Positions 1-9,345 of a stretch of 32,570 bases of DNA are shown here, in pieces. A model generated the notes under the pieces. It ran no database searches and was not told the DNA's origin. It was given only the letters and a program-made list of their open reading frames with translations. Both the position numbers and the translations under genes were made by a program. Each line of letters begins with the position of its first letter. Position 1 is the stretch's first letter. Source of the stretch: Actinomycetes bacterium (GTDB taxonomy: Bacteria; Actinomycetota; Actinomycetes; Nanopelagicales; Nanopelagicaceae); assembly GCA_025363635.1 (NCBI GenBank), contig JANYDL010000020.1, forward strand, positions 1 through 32,570. The letters are read 5' to 3'.

Positions 1-1
1 A

Positions 2-172
2 GCCACGGCTTTGTCCGCTTTCAAATCTGCGGCGAAGAAGGATAAGTCGTGGAAGAGCATTGCCGATAAATTAGAAACCGTAATTCATACGGACAAAGCA
101 GATGCATACACCAAATCGTTTTCGGCGGTCCTAGCTGCATGCAATGCCTTGATGCACCCCCCAAAAAAGTAG
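2..172 (+). CDS. C-terminal fragment of an unidentified protein
   Basis: An open frame enters from the left edge and runs 56 codons to a TAG stop. The translated tail is rich in Ala, Lys and Ser and ends in MHPPKK. I recognise no domain. It is probably a real gene end because the frame is open from the edge and stops 14 bp before the convergent end of the metalloprotease gene. The upstream part lies outside the window, so neither size nor function can be given. Confidence 0.45.
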   Translation, partial: ATALSAFKSAAKKDKSWKSIADKLETVIHTDKADAYTKSFSAVLAACNALMHPPKK

Positions 173-186
173 TTCTGTTGTGTTTA

Positions 187-2154
187 TTATTGAACCCAGA
201 TGACTTTGAACTGCTCTGACTCGTTCCCATTTATCATCCATTTATAGAGGCTGATGCCTGGCTTGGATATTGTTAAAGATTTCCAGGCCGCGGAGTACCC
301 CGCATTGCACGACCAATCTACTCGCGAGCCCCATGGGTTTACATAAGAATTGCCAGATCCAATATCGACCCAGCTGCCATTGATAAATTCCTGGAGTGAG
401 ATGGATCTGAAAGCGCTATAGCAGTATTTAAGCGACCCGATTGTTTGAGTTCCAGTCGGACAGTAGGCATAGTTGAATCCATCAGAGCGCGGAGTAGGGT
501 TTAGAAAACAATCGGCTATCAAATCCATCCGGTTAGTGTTGTTTTTCCAAATTCGCAATTGAAGTAGATTCACTCCTTGTGAGTCGCCACCAATATATCG
601 ATTGCGATTTTTGTCGATAGTAAGTCCTGTGCCTTGCGGACATGTACCGATTGTTTCGGGTTGTCCACGCATAAAGTCACACGGATCATCAGGCGTATGA
701 CGGACGCCAAAGTTGTGGAAGAGCTCATGTGTCCAGGAACCAGATGCATAGTTGGCAAAGTTGAGTGCTTTCGTTGAGCAAGTAACGGTTGACGGATCCA
801 TTGGAGGACCAATAGCAACAACGGCCCCAATGTCTCGATATCTCGCGTATCCGCAAGCTGCTCCATTCCTTAAGGAAGGAACGTCAATGAAAAAAACGTA
901 GTTTTTTCGATTCTCGCCAGGAATTTCTAGAACTTTGCTTTCCGCAAGTAGTTTATCCACGAGATCACCCGCCGAACTCAGATAGGCGGTGGTCAGCCCG
1001 GTCTTGAGAAATTGAATGTCATAGCCTTTTGAATTTATGTCGACTGGCAAAGAGAGCCCAATTTGAGAATTTAGATAGGAGTTACCTTCATCCAGAATGC
1101 TGGAAATAAAGCCATTGGTATCGTAATTATGATCGGTGCCATCAGAGGGAACTACATAAATAGCTTTTACTTGGAAATTCGAAATTGCGTCGACTTGATC
1201 CGCTGTCGCTCGGACATCGGAGAGCTGGGTGGACACCTCTACGGGTTGCGCCGATTCGTAGAAGTCACTCGCATCTTGAGTCGCACGCACGATACACATA
1301 CCGGTCTTAATCAACGTCAAGGTATTTCCGCTCACGCCGCAGACTTCAGGGGTAGTAACAGAGAGAATGACGGGAAGCGAAGATGTGGCCGAACTCGACA
1401 AGGTATATGTTTTCTGTGAGAGCAGAAGCGAAGACGGCACATTTAAGGTAATCGCATTAGGTCCGCGGACGTTGATAGAAGCTTCAACTGGTGTCGCGGC
1501 AGAAAACGCTTCAGAACCCGGCTGTGACGCTCTGATCGTGCAGCGACCTACCGTCTTCAACACAAGGACGCTATCTGAAAGGGTGCAAATTGCCGGGGTA
1601 TTGCTTTCGAAGCTGACAGGAAGATTCGATGAAGAGGTCGCAGAGAGAATAAGTGTGCCGACGTTGAGTGAGATGAAGTTCGGAAGCGTAAAGGAGATTT
1701 CATTTGAACCGATAATCCAAAATTGAAATTTCGTTGTTGGCGCGGCAAAAAATTTGGAATTTCCATCTTGGCTCAACTGAATAGCACACAGACCTGCTCG
1801 CACAAAAGTAATGAGATTTCCACTGATGAGGCAAATGTCCTGCGAGGTACTTGTAGCATTCACCTTAAGTTTGGAAGATGAGGAAAACACAACTGTTGTT
1901 GATTTGTTTGACTCCGGAATGTTTTCAGGGGCCTGAAAAGAAATCACTTGGGCACTTTTTGGGAGTTGCCAGATAAGTTTTGTCCCCACTTTTGAACAAA
2001 TTAAAACTCCGCTTTTCAGACCACTCTTGGTGCAGCTTTGACCAACCTTCGGAGTCGCGGCCGTTGCTCCTTGAAAATTGATTCCAAGGCTAAGGAGCAG
2101 TGCCAACGAGAGAATAACTCGGATTCCTCTAGGCGCGCTCTCGTTTCGGGCCAT
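187..2154 (-). CDS. Secreted metzincin-type zinc metalloprotease with N-terminal Ig-like repeats
   Basis: This 655-residue protein has a signal peptide (about residues 1-33, hydrophobic core 12-25, likely cleavage after ATAA). Residues 36-63 form a small two-cysteine module ending in KVGTKLIW. Three tandem repeats of about 80 residues follow (about 70-147, 150-229, 232-309). Each carries a Cys, then SG/SD, then hydrophobic residues, then a second Cys about 13-15 residues on, resembling bacterial Ig-like domains. The catalytic region spans about 325-545 and holds HELFHNFGVRH at 476-486, a full HExxHxxGxxH metzincin zinc site. M495 in CDFM is a possible Met-turn, unusually close to the zinc site. 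The C-terminal 100 residues are Cys- and Trp-rich. Metzincins cleave extracellular proteins; the substrate here is unknown. There is no SD before the ATG, but TATTCT lies 5 nt upstream, so the mRNA may be leaderless. Confidence 0.85.
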   Translation of the reverse strand: MARNESAPRGIRVILSLALLLSLGINFQGATAATPKVGQSCTKSGLKSGVLICSKVGTKLIWQLPKSAQVISFQAPENIPESNKSTTVVFSSSSKLKVNATSTSQDICLISGNLITFVRAGLCAIQLSQDGNSKFFAAPTTKFQFWIIGSNEISFTLPNFISLNVGTLILSATSSSNLPVSFESNTPAICTLSDSVLVLKTVGRCTIRASQPGSEAFSAATPVEASINVRGPNAITLNVPSSLLLSQKTYTLSSSATSSLPVILSVTTPEVCGVSGNTLTLIKTGMCIVRATQDASDFYESAQPVEVSTQLSDVRATADQVDAISNFQVKAIYVVPSDGTDHNYDTNGFISSILDEGNSYLNSQIGLSLPVDINSKGYDIQFLKTGLTTAYLSSAGDLVDKLLAESKVLEIPGENRKNYVFFIDVPSLRNGAACGYARYRDIGAVVAIGPPMDPSTVTCSTKALNFANYASGSWTHELFHNFGVRHTPDDPCDFMRGQPETIGTCPQGTGLTIDKNRNRYIGGDSQGVNLLQLRIWKNNTNRMDLIADCFLNPTPRSDGFNYAYCPTGTQTIGSLKYCYSAFRSISLQEFINGSWVDIGSGNSYVNPWGSRVDWSCNAGYSAAWKSLTISKPGISLYKWMINGNESEQFKVIWVQ

Positions 2155-2159
2155 ACCTG

Positions 2160-2165
2160 AGAATA
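2160..2165 (-). promoter_or_regulatory. Candidate -10 element for a leaderless metalloprotease mRNA
   Basis: On the minus strand TATTCT (TANNNT) ends 5 nt before the ATG at 2154, and no purine-rich Shine-Dalgarno sequence lies upstream. This is the spacing expected if transcription starts at the A of the start codon. No clear -35 box is visible. The rest of the 227-bp gap up to PEP carboxylase shows no convincing hairpin terminator or small gene. Confidence 0.3.
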
Positions 2166-2381
2166 GAACAGTCGAGACTCTTTTGGAGAAAATATCGCGG
2201 AGTAGACCTAAGAAAAAGGCCTGGCTTCTCGATTATTCGTGAAGACTTTGAAATAAATAAGCGGAAACACTCAAGAAATCCCTGTGTCGATGCCCAAGAT
2301 TTTTACGACTTTCACTCCAATTTCGAGATGATGTTCTTTCCTTGCTACTCACAGAATTGAGTTGGTCACAATAGTCATTCT

Positions 2382-5117
2382 TCAGCCAGTATTTCGCAGT
2401 CCCGCTGCGACTCCGTTTATCGTAAGTAGAAGTGCACGTCTGAGTAATGGATCAACAGCTCCCGTAGACTCCCGCACTCGCTCTAAGAGATTTACTTGGA
2501 GCAAATGCAGTGGTGCCAGATAGCCATCCCTCACCTGAAGTGTGCGGGCTAGGAGTGGCTGATTTCCAAGCAATTCAGTTTTGCCAGTGAGATTGAGAAT
2601 CTCTGCTTTTGTGAGTTCAAATTCTGCGGTGATCGTATCCAAGAAGTGGTGGAGATTTTCGGGCACAAGGCGAGTGACATAACGTCTGGCCGTTTCTAAA
2701 TCTGTCTTTGTCAGTGTCATTTCAACATTGCTGATGAAGGTTCCAAAGAAGTGCCACTCTTCAAGCATCTGTTTAAGAATTTCAATCCTGCCTGCTTCAC
2801 GAGCCGCCTTTAGCCCACTCCCAACCCCAAACCATCCGGGAACAATTTGTCTAGATTGTGTCCAACCAAAAACCCAGGGAATAGCGCGAAGTCCTTCAAG
2901 TCCAATACTCGCATCGGGCCTGCGAGAGGGACGTGAACCTAAAAAGAGTTCGCCGAGTTGTTCTACCGGTGTAGAAGCGTAGAAATATGCTGGCAGGTCG
3001 GGATGGTCCACTAGGGCGCGGTAGGACGAGAAAGAGGTGGCGCTGACCAGGTCCATACACTCATTCCACATTGCTAAATCTTTTGAACTCTGACGGGGGC
3101 CTCTATTAAGAATTGTTGCCTCTAGCGCAGCGGCAAGGGAGAGTTCGACATTTTCTCTAGCCAAGGAAGGGAGTGCGTATTTATCGCTAATAACTTCGCC
3201 CTGTTCGGTCATTTTTATTTGGCCATCGATTGATCCCCAAGGAAGAGCGATGAGCGCCTCATATGTTGGACCACCACCACGCCCCACGGATCCTCCGCGA
3301 CCGTGAAACAGTCGCAGCTTTACACCGTGTTTCATCGCAACATCACGGAGGCGACGTTGGGCACGATGTATTTCCCATTGGCTGGTTGCGATTCCTGCAT
3401 CTTTGTTGGAATCAGAATATCCAAGCATGACCTCTTGGGTGTCGCCGCGAAGGGTCACGAGCTTTCTATATGACGGCTCACTTAAGAGAGCGTCGAGAAT
3501 GACATCAGCGGCTCGGAGTTCGGCAACAGTTTCAAGCAATGGAGCAAATCCAATTCGCGCCTTATGGGCGGCAAAATCAACGAGACCGGCTTCTTTAGCA
3601 AGTACAACCGCGGCGAGGAGATCGTCGGCCCCCTTCGTCATTGAGACTATGTAAGTCTCAATTGATTCGGATCCGAATCGATCGATTAAATCACCTATCG
3701 CAATGAAGGTGTCAAAAGTCTTCTTTCCATTTGGATCTAAGTTAGTTGGATCAAAGTGGGAATTAGTGGCAAGTTCTTTCGCAAGATGTGCATATCGTTG
3801 AGCCGATGTAAGACTTTCGTAATCCACCGTATCAGTGAGCTGAGCCAGCGCATGATGATGTGCTTGCGCATGCTCTCGAATATCCATTGTCGCGTGCGTC
3901 AGTCCAAAAGCACTCACAGTACGAATGGTGCGCTCTAGGAGTCCAGTTGCGATGAGTTCGCCTCGATATTGAAAAAGTGAATCTCGCATGACAGTCAAAT
4001 CAGAGAGAAGTTCTTGTGTGTCTTTGTAATCGCGATGTGGAACATGGGCAGCGCCTTTAGCGTGACGAATTCTTGTCAAGTTAAGGCGGTGAACTATTGC
4101 GGTCGCCTTAAGTCGATAAGGTTCCTCGGCATTGAGACGGCGATAGCGCCCTTCAAATTCTGGCAGATATTCAAGATCTTGAGCGACAGAATCCTCAAGT
4201 TCCTTTGATGCGCCAGCAATTCGAGTGGAGATGGATAGCACTTGACGAATCTCATTCATCGCCGCAAGAGTCATTCGAATTGAGTGTCCTACTTGCAGAA
4301 CCATCGTCTCGCGAGTGATATCGGGCGTTACGTTCGGATTTCCATCTCGATCTCCTCCAATCCACGTACCAAAGGAAAGTGGCCTGGAAGTTGGAGATAA
4401 ATCAAATCCAATTCTCTTAAGTTCCCTTGCAAATTCATCAAGAACTTCCGGAACGGTCAGATGAAACAAATCGTCCAGGTAGTAGAGAGCGTTCATTGCC
4501 TCATCGAGAGGCTCAGGTTGACCAAGGCGAAGTTCATCTGTCTGCCAAAGCAAATCCACAGTTTCACCAAGGCGTCGTTCTTGAACCGGGGAAATATCTT
4601 GATCCAGTAATTCAGCGATCGCCCCAAGTTTTCCGAGGATAGATCTTCGTGCAGCCTCAGTGGGATGCGCGGTAAAAACTGGGCGCACCATAAAATCCTT
4701 GAGCCAGGTATCAATATTTTCTTGAGATATTTCATGTCCAGGTTCTGGATTTTCTTGTGCGAGAATAATTTTGTCGACCGCACGGGACAACCATGAACCA
4801 CCGTCTCGTCGAGCCTGTGTCAGGATTCGAGAACGGTGCACCTGCTCTGCAACATTTGCTAAGTGAAAATAGGTGCTAAAGGCTCGCACAAGTTGCACTG
4901 ACTCTTCGACGCTGAGCTCGGCAAGTAGCTCTTCTCCGCCGCCTTCACGTACGGCTTTTCGTACCGTCTCTACAAGAGCAAGAAGTTCAACCCCTTCTTG
5001 TCTAACGAGTGTTTGGCCCAGCAAGTCACCAAGCTTGCGCACGTCTCCACGAAGTTCTGCATCATCATTTGATGCACCGTTCAATACGTTGTGGGCGGCG
5101 GACATGGGAGGAATCAT
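2382..5117 (-). CDS. ppc: Phosphoenolpyruvate carboxylase
   Basis: PEP carboxylase adds bicarbonate to PEP to give oxaloacetate, replenishing the TCA cycle in the cytoplasm. Family motifs appear in order: FTAHPTEA (catalytic His, about residue 151), GGDRDGNPNVT, GYSDSNKDAG, FHGRGGSVGRGGGP (about 600-613; the family usually has Thr where Ser occurs here), IPWVFGWTQSR, and the C-terminal AAGLRNTG. From the ATG at 5117 the protein has 911 residues, normal for the family. I chose that start because AGGAG lies 11 nt upstream. An in-frame ATG at 5156 has no ribosome site and would add 13 residues. The ATG at 5105 is possible but lacks a good SD. The gene is transcribed away from mfd, 90 bp apart. 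Confidence 0.95.
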   Translation of the reverse strand: MIPPMSAAHNVLNGASNDDAELRGDVRKLGDLLGQTLVRQEGVELLALVETVRKAVREGGGEELLAELSVEESVQLVRAFSTYFHLANVAEQVHRSRILTQARRDGGSWLSRAVDKIILAQENPEPGHEISQENIDTWLKDFMVRPVFTAHPTEAARRSILGKLGAIAELLDQDISPVQERRLGETVDLLWQTDELRLGQPEPLDEAMNALYYLDDLFHLTVPEVLDEFARELKRIGFDLSPTSRPLSFGTWIGGDRDGNPNVTPDITRETMVLQVGHSIRMTLAAMNEIRQVLSISTRIAGASKELEDSVAQDLEYLPEFEGRYRRLNAEEPYRLKATAIVHRLNLTRIRHAKGAAHVPHRDYKDTQELLSDLTVMRDSLFQYRGELIATGLLERTIRTVSAFGLTHATMDIREHAQAHHHALAQLTDTVDYESLTSAQRYAHLAKELATNSHFDPTNLDPNGKKTFDTFIAIGDLIDRFGSESIETYIVSMTKGADDLLAAVVLAKEAGLVDFAAHKARIGFAPLLETVAELRAADVILDALLSEPSYRKLVTLRGDTQEVMLGYSDSNKDAGIATSQWEIHRAQRRLRDVAMKHGVKLRLFHGRGGSVGRGGGPTYEALIALPWGSIDGQIKMTEQGEVISDKYALPSLARENVELSLAAALEATILNRGPRQSSKDLAMWNECMDLVSATSFSSYRALVDHPDLPAYFYASTPVEQLGELFLGSRPSRRPDASIGLEGLRAIPWVFGWTQSRQIVPGWFGVGSGLKAAREAGRIEILKQMLEEWHFFGTFISNVEMTLTKTDLETARRYVTRLVPENLHHFLDTITAEFELTKAEILNLTGKTELLGNQPLLARTLQVRDGYLAPLHLLQVNLLERVRESTGAVDPLLRRALLLTINGVAAGLRNTG

Positions 5118-5134
5118 CTCAGGTCTTTCTCCTC

Positions 5135-5140
5135 TAGAAT
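5135..5140 (+). promoter_or_regulatory. Possible mfd -10 box
   Basis: TAGAAT in the 90-bp space between ppc and mfd matches the TANNNT pattern and 5 of 6 bases of TATAAT. It would give a leader of about 60 nt before the mfd start. No good -35 hexamer is visible at the right spacing, so this is tentative. Confidence 0.22.
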
Positions 5141-5192
5141 GCCTTTTACCTCCCATCCATTTCGGAAAAGGGGGCTTTTGGCATTTCCGGAT

Positions 5193-5204
5193 GGAGGAGA
5201 AGGA
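5193..5204 (+). promoter_or_regulatory. Ribosome binding site deciding the mfd start
   Basis: A purine-rich GGAGGAGAAGGA stretch ends 3 nt before the ATG at 5208 and its central AGGAG is optimally spaced. It rules in MRGLLPLL as the N-terminus and rules out the in-frame ATG at 5091, which lies inside ppc on the other strand. Confidence 0.75.
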
Positions 5205-5207
5205 ACG

Positions 5208-8200
5208 ATGCGCGGACTTTTACCTCTTCTCTCTCAAACCCCTGAGATATCGCAATCGCATACTTCAACCTCAGTTGTTGCTCCTGCCTCGGTTTATCCA
5301 TTTCTGCTTGCTCTGCGAGGTGAGAAACGTCCTCTGATAGTTGTCACTGCATCTAGTCGATCTGCTGAAGATTTAGCAGCCGAACTTCGAACTCTGCACG
5401 ACAATGTTGTGGAATTTCCGGCTTGGGAGACCCTGCCGCATGAGCGTTTGAGTCCTCGGAGCGACACCGTCGCAAAGCGAATTCACGCGCTTTACGTTTT
5501 GGAAGGCGCACGAAAATCAGGAAATCTGTCTCCGATTATCGTCACGCCCATTCGTGGTTTGATTCACCGCTTCATTTCAGACTTAGCCAAGACACCTTTG
5601 ATGGAGTTGGAAATCGGCCAAGAGGTTGGGTTGGACAATCTAGTTCACCATCTTTCAACTTTGGCATACAACCGTACTGACATGGTCGAAAGGCGTGGCG
5701 ATTTTGCCGTGCGCGGTGGCATCGTCGATATATTTTTACCGCTTTCGGCGCACCCCGTAAGAGTTGATTTCTTTGGGGATGAAATTGAAGAGCTAAGTTA
5801 CTTCGAGGTTGCTGATCAACGCTCTGCTGAACCAGTAATTGGGACATTGCCGATTTACCCTTGCCGTGAATTACTGATGACAGAGCAAGTACGAGAACGT
5901 GCGAAGACATTGCATTCACAATTTCCCGCCGCGAGTGAAATTCTTGATCGAATCGCCGAAGGTATTGTCACGGAAGGAATGGAATCTCTCATTCCACTTT
6001 TGGTTGATAACCAATCGAGTTTGCTTGAACGTTCTCTTCCAAATACTGAAATCATTTTCATCGAAGAAGAACGGATTCGTACACGGACAGCCGATCTACT
6101 TAAAACTAATGAAGAATTTTATGCCGCTTCTTGGTCCAATGCAGCCTTTGGGGGAGCCGCCCCTTTGCATGACGGAAAAGAAACCTACATGTCCTGGGAT
6201 CAACTCATCGCACAAATTTCAGAGTTGGCGATTGGTCAGACAAACTTCAGTGCATTTGGAAGCGACCTCGTGGAGGACACCAACTTTCTTGACGTGGCTG
6301 CGATCGAACCGATGCGAAGTAACGCCGAAAAAGCAATCTCACTCATGAGTGAATCGCTTTTACATAACCACGCTGTTGTTTTTTCTGCCTTAGGTGCTGG
6401 AATGGCAGAGCGTTTTGCAGACGTTTTTCGCAACGCTGATTTACCTGTACGGATGGTGGCCGATCTTCAAAGCCAACCTCTGCACGGAACCGTCTATGTC
6501 ACGACATCCAGAATCTCCCACGGATTTCTATCCCATGCGGCATCTCTTCTCTTTATCACCGAAAGAGATATCTCAGGTAATAAAGGGGGGAGCAAAGACG
6601 GAGATGCTCTGCCGTCAAGGCGTAAGCAAAGTATCGATCCTCTCGAGTTGAAGCCAGGTGATTTCGTTGTTCACGAGCAACATGGCATCGGTCGATATTT
6701 AGAGTTAGTTCATCGCACCACGGGAACGGTGACACGTGAATATCTTGTAATTGAATACGCGGCAGCGAAGAGAGGAGCACCCGGGGACCGAATCTTCGTT
6801 CCGACTGACTCACTCGAGCAAGTCAGTAAATACATTGGCGGCGAAGCACCTACGGTCCACCGAATTGGAAGTGGAGACTGGCAAAAAGCAAAGGGTCGAG
6901 CCAGAAAAGCCGTTCGGCAAATCGCTGGTGAATTGATCCGGCTTTATGCCGCTCGAACGAGTGCGCCTGGTTTTGCTTTTTCACCTGACACGCCATGGCA
7001 ACGAGAGTTGGAAGATGCCTTCGCTTATGTTGAAACAGCCGACCAATTATCGACGATCGAAGAAGTCAAACGCGACATGGAAAAGCCATACCCGATGGAT
7101 CGAATTATTTGTGGCGATGTCGGTTATGGGAAGACGGAGATTGCAATTCGCGCTGCTTTTAAAGCGGTGCAAGACGGCAAACAGGTCGCTGTCCTCGTCC
7201 CGACCACTCTCTTAGTTCAACAACACACAGCAACCTTTGCAGAAAGATATTCAGGATTTCCCATCAAAGTTGCGGGCCTATCAAGATTTAATACGGCGAA
7301 AGAAGGAAAAGAAGTTTTAGTGGATCTAGCGAACGGGTCTCTCGATGTGATTATCGGAACTCATCGGCTGCTCTCAAGTGATGTTCATTTTAAGGATTTA
7401 GGGCTCGTCATTGTTGACGAAGAGCAACGTTTTGGCGTTGAGCAAAAAGAATCGCTGAAGAAGATGCGCACATCGGTCGATGTCTTGGCAATGTCCGCTA
7501 CCCCAATTCCACGTACTCTAGAAATGGCGGTAACCGGGATTCGGGAGATGTCCACGATTACTACGCCACCTGAAGAGCGTCATCCGATTTTGACTTATGT
7601 GGGGCCCAATGAAGAAGCGCAGATTTCGGCAGCAATTCGTCGAGAACTTTTGAGAGATGGACAAGTTTTTTACATTCATAATCGTGTGGAATCGATTGAT
7701 CAAACCGCTTCACATCTACAAGAATTGATTCCGGAAGCGCGAATTCGCATTGCCCACGGTCAAATGAGTGAGCACATCCTCGAAGATGTAATTCTTGGTT
7801 TTTGGAATCGCGATTTTGATGTTCTGGTCTGCACGACGATTGTTGAAAGTGGCCTTGATATTGCGAACGCAAATACCCTTATTGTGGAGCGGGCCGATCG
7901 ATTTGGACTTTCGCAACTTCACCAATTGCGCGGACGAGTTGGTCGTGGTCGAGAGCGCGCCTACGCATATTTTCTCTACCCCACCGATCAGCCAATGTCG
8001 GAATTGGCCTTCGATCGATTGAAGACAATTGCGGCAAACACTGATTTGGGATCTGGAATGCGAGTTGCACTTAAAGATTTGGAAATACGGGGCGCCGGAA
8101 ATCTTCTCGGTGGCGAACAGTCAGGGCACATAGCTGATGTTGGATTTGATCTCTACATGCGTATGGTTGGAGAAGCGGTCCAAGATTACAAAAGTGGCAT

Positions 8201-8717
8201 CATGGAAGTGGAAGAAAAGAGCAGTGAATGCAAAGTGGAACTTCCGATCAATGCGCATCTCTCCCCTGAGTATGTTCCTGGCGAACGGCTTCGACTTGAT
8301 GTTTACAGAAGATTGGCAGATGCTGCCTCGGCCAATGTTGTTGATGATATTCGCATCGAACTAATCGATCGCTTTGGAGAATTGCCAGTAGAGGCGATAG
8401 CCCTACTGGGTGTCGCGCAATTGCGAGCCCTATCTAAAGAGCGAAAGCTGACTGAAGTAGTATTACAAGGAAAATTCCTCAGAATTGGTCCGGTGAAGTT
8501 GCCTGAGTCACTTCAATTACGCCTTACTCGCCTCTATCCAGGCTCTCTCTATAAATCCGCCATGAATATCGCTCTGATCGCTACTCCTGCTATAAAGAAT
8601 TGGGCCCCGTCATCAGGTGCTGCGCCGATGGTGGATACTTCTCTTCTGGCGTGGGCCACCGAGGCCATCCAAAATTTAGCCCTACTTCCGGTGCCTAAGA
8701 AAGCGAGCAGTACGTGA
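5208..8717 (+). CDS. mfd: Transcription-repair coupling factor Mfd
   Basis: Mfd removes RNA polymerase stalled at DNA lesions and recruits UvrA. The 1169-residue protein has an N-terminal UvrB-homology region (about 1-300) and a CarD-like RNA polymerase interaction domain beginning near residue 480 (KPGDFVVHEQHGIGRY). The superfamily 2 translocase core follows, with Walker A GDVGYGKTE (about 636-644), Walker B DEEQ (about 737-740) and motif III MSATPIPRT (about 762-770). RVGRGRERAYAYF marks motif VI, and the C-terminal TRCF domain begins near residue 1010. It is full length with no missing motif. It is the first gene of the run; its stop overlaps the next gene by 4 bp (GTGA). The start is set by a strong SD. 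Confidence 0.97.
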   Translation: MRGLLPLLSQTPEISQSHTSTSVVAPASVYPFLLALRGEKRPLIVVTASSRSAEDLAAELRTLHDNVVEFPAWETLPHERLSPRSDTVAKRIHALYVLEGARKSGNLSPIIVTPIRGLIHRFISDLAKTPLMELEIGQEVGLDNLVHHLSTLAYNRTDMVERRGDFAVRGGIVDIFLPLSAHPVRVDFFGDEIEELSYFEVADQRSAEPVIGTLPIYPCRELLMTEQVRERAKTLHSQFPAASEILDRIAEGIVTEGMESLIPLLVDNQSSLLERSLPNTEIIFIEEERIRTRTADLLKTNEEFYAASWSNAAFGGAAPLHDGKETYMSWDQLIAQISELAIGQTNFSAFGSDLVEDTNFLDVAAIEPMRSNAEKAISLMSESLLHNHAVVFSALGAGMAERFADVFRNADLPVRMVADLQSQPLHGTVYVTTSRISHGFLSHAASLLFITERDISGNKGGSKDGDALPSRRKQSIDPLELKPGDFVVHEQHGIGRYLELVHRTTGTVTREYLVIEYAAAKRGAPGDRIFVPTDSLEQVSKYIGGEAPTVHRIGSGDWQKAKGRARKAVRQIAGELIRLYAARTSAPGFAFSPDTPWQRELEDAFAYVETADQLSTIEEVKRDMEKPYPMDRIICGDVGYGKTEIAIRAAFKAVQDGKQVAVLVPTTLLVQQHTATFAERYSGFPIKVAGLSRFNTAKEGKEVLVDLANGSLDVIIGTHRLLSSDVHFKDLGLVIVDEEQRFGVEQKESLKKMRTSVDVLAMSATPIPRTLEMAVTGIREMSTITTPPEERHPILTYVGPNEEAQISAAIRRELLRDGQVFYIHNRVESIDQTASHLQELIPEARIRIAHGQMSEHILEDVILGFWNRDFDVLVCTTIVESGLDIANANTLIVERADRFGLSQLHQLRGRVGRGRERAYAYFLYPTDQPMSELAFDRLKTIAANTDLGSGMRVALKDLEIRGAGNLLGGEQSGHIADVGFDLYMRMVGEAVQDYKSGIMEVEEKSSECKVELPINAHLSPEYVPGERLRLDVYRRLADAASANVVDDIRIELIDRFGELPVEAIALLGVAQLRALSKERKLTEVVLQGKFLRIGPVKLPESLQLRLTRLYPGSLYKSAMNIALIATPAIKNWAPSSGAAPMVDTSLLAWATEAIQNLALLPVPKKASST

Positions 8718-9334
8718 AACGAATCCTTGCCATCATGACAGTAGCCAGTGCGTTAATCCTCACGGGGTGCTCCCAAGTAGGTTCAGCCGCTGAAGTCGGC
8801 TCAACGAAAATCAGCCAAGCCACTGTGCAAAAGAGCATTGATGCCGTCTTGGCAGCGCGTGGCAAAATTGATACATCTGGAATGCAACTTGAAACTGGTG
8901 CCGCGTTTAATCGCTCACAGCTGCGTTTTCATTTGGTTGGCGTTTTATTGGCTGCAGTGCTCAAAGACGCAAAAATTACGGTGACAAAAGCTGAGATTGA
9001 TTCACGTCGAGCTCAGATCCTGACTCAACTCGGCGGTGAGGCAAATCTTCCCAAGGCTCTCGTTGGTGCATCTATTGCTCCTGCTGATTTTGAACAATAT
9101 ATCAACCTGATTTTGCAATCAGAGAAGTTAGCCAGCGTGGCAGTCGCTGGTGGCGTAGCTCAAGCAGATTCGGGTGCAGAGATTCAGAAGTTGATTGTTG
9201 CCAAAGCTGCTGCTCTCAAGGTCAAAGTGAATCCACGTTATGGCAAGTGGGATCCTGCAACAGGTGACATTGTCGCAACCGATGCTGCAAGCCCAGCGAC
9301 GACTCCCGCGGCCACTCCTTCCGCGACTAAGTAG
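8714..9334 (+). CDS. SurA-like N-terminal domain lipoprotein
   Basis: The GTG start overlaps the mfd stop by 4 bp, implying translational coupling. The 206-residue product has a lipoprotein signal peptide with lipobox LTGC (Cys19), so it should be lipid-anchored on the outer face of the membrane. The mature part resembles the SurA/trigger-factor-like N-terminal chaperone fold (helices about 30-150), but no parvulin prolyl isomerase domain follows. The tail is Ala/Thr/Pro-rich and low in complexity. A lipoprotein at this place is usual in actinobacteria (lpqU sits between mazG and eno in M. tuberculosis, though I cannot claim it is the same family). A role in folding secreted proteins is inferred. 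Confidence 0.75.
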   Translation: MKRILAIMTVASALILTGCSQVGSAAEVGSTKISQATVQKSIDAVLAARGKIDTSGMQLETGAAFNRSQLRFHLVGVLLAAVLKDAKITVTKAEIDSRRAQILTQLGGEANLPKALVGASIAPADFEQYINLILQSEKLASVAVAGGVAQADSGAEIQKLIVAKAAALKVKVNPRYGKWDPATGDIVATDAASPATTPAATPSATK

Positions 9335-9345
9335 TTCTTCGCAGT

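Noticed and set aside
2200-2240. Possible terminator between ppc and the metalloprotease gene around GAAGCCAGGCCTTTTTC
   Set aside because: A T-run is present but the preceding bases do not form a stable stem with a loop of three or more bases.
5091-5207. Upstream extension of mfd to the ATG at 5091
   Set aside because: It would run through the start of ppc on the other strand, has no SD and no homology to Mfd N-termini, while the ATG at 5208 has a strong SD.
4873-5337. 154-codon + strand open frame across the ppc/mfd junction
   Set aside because: It is a Ser/Arg-rich shadow of ppc and mfd in another frame, with no recognisable domain.
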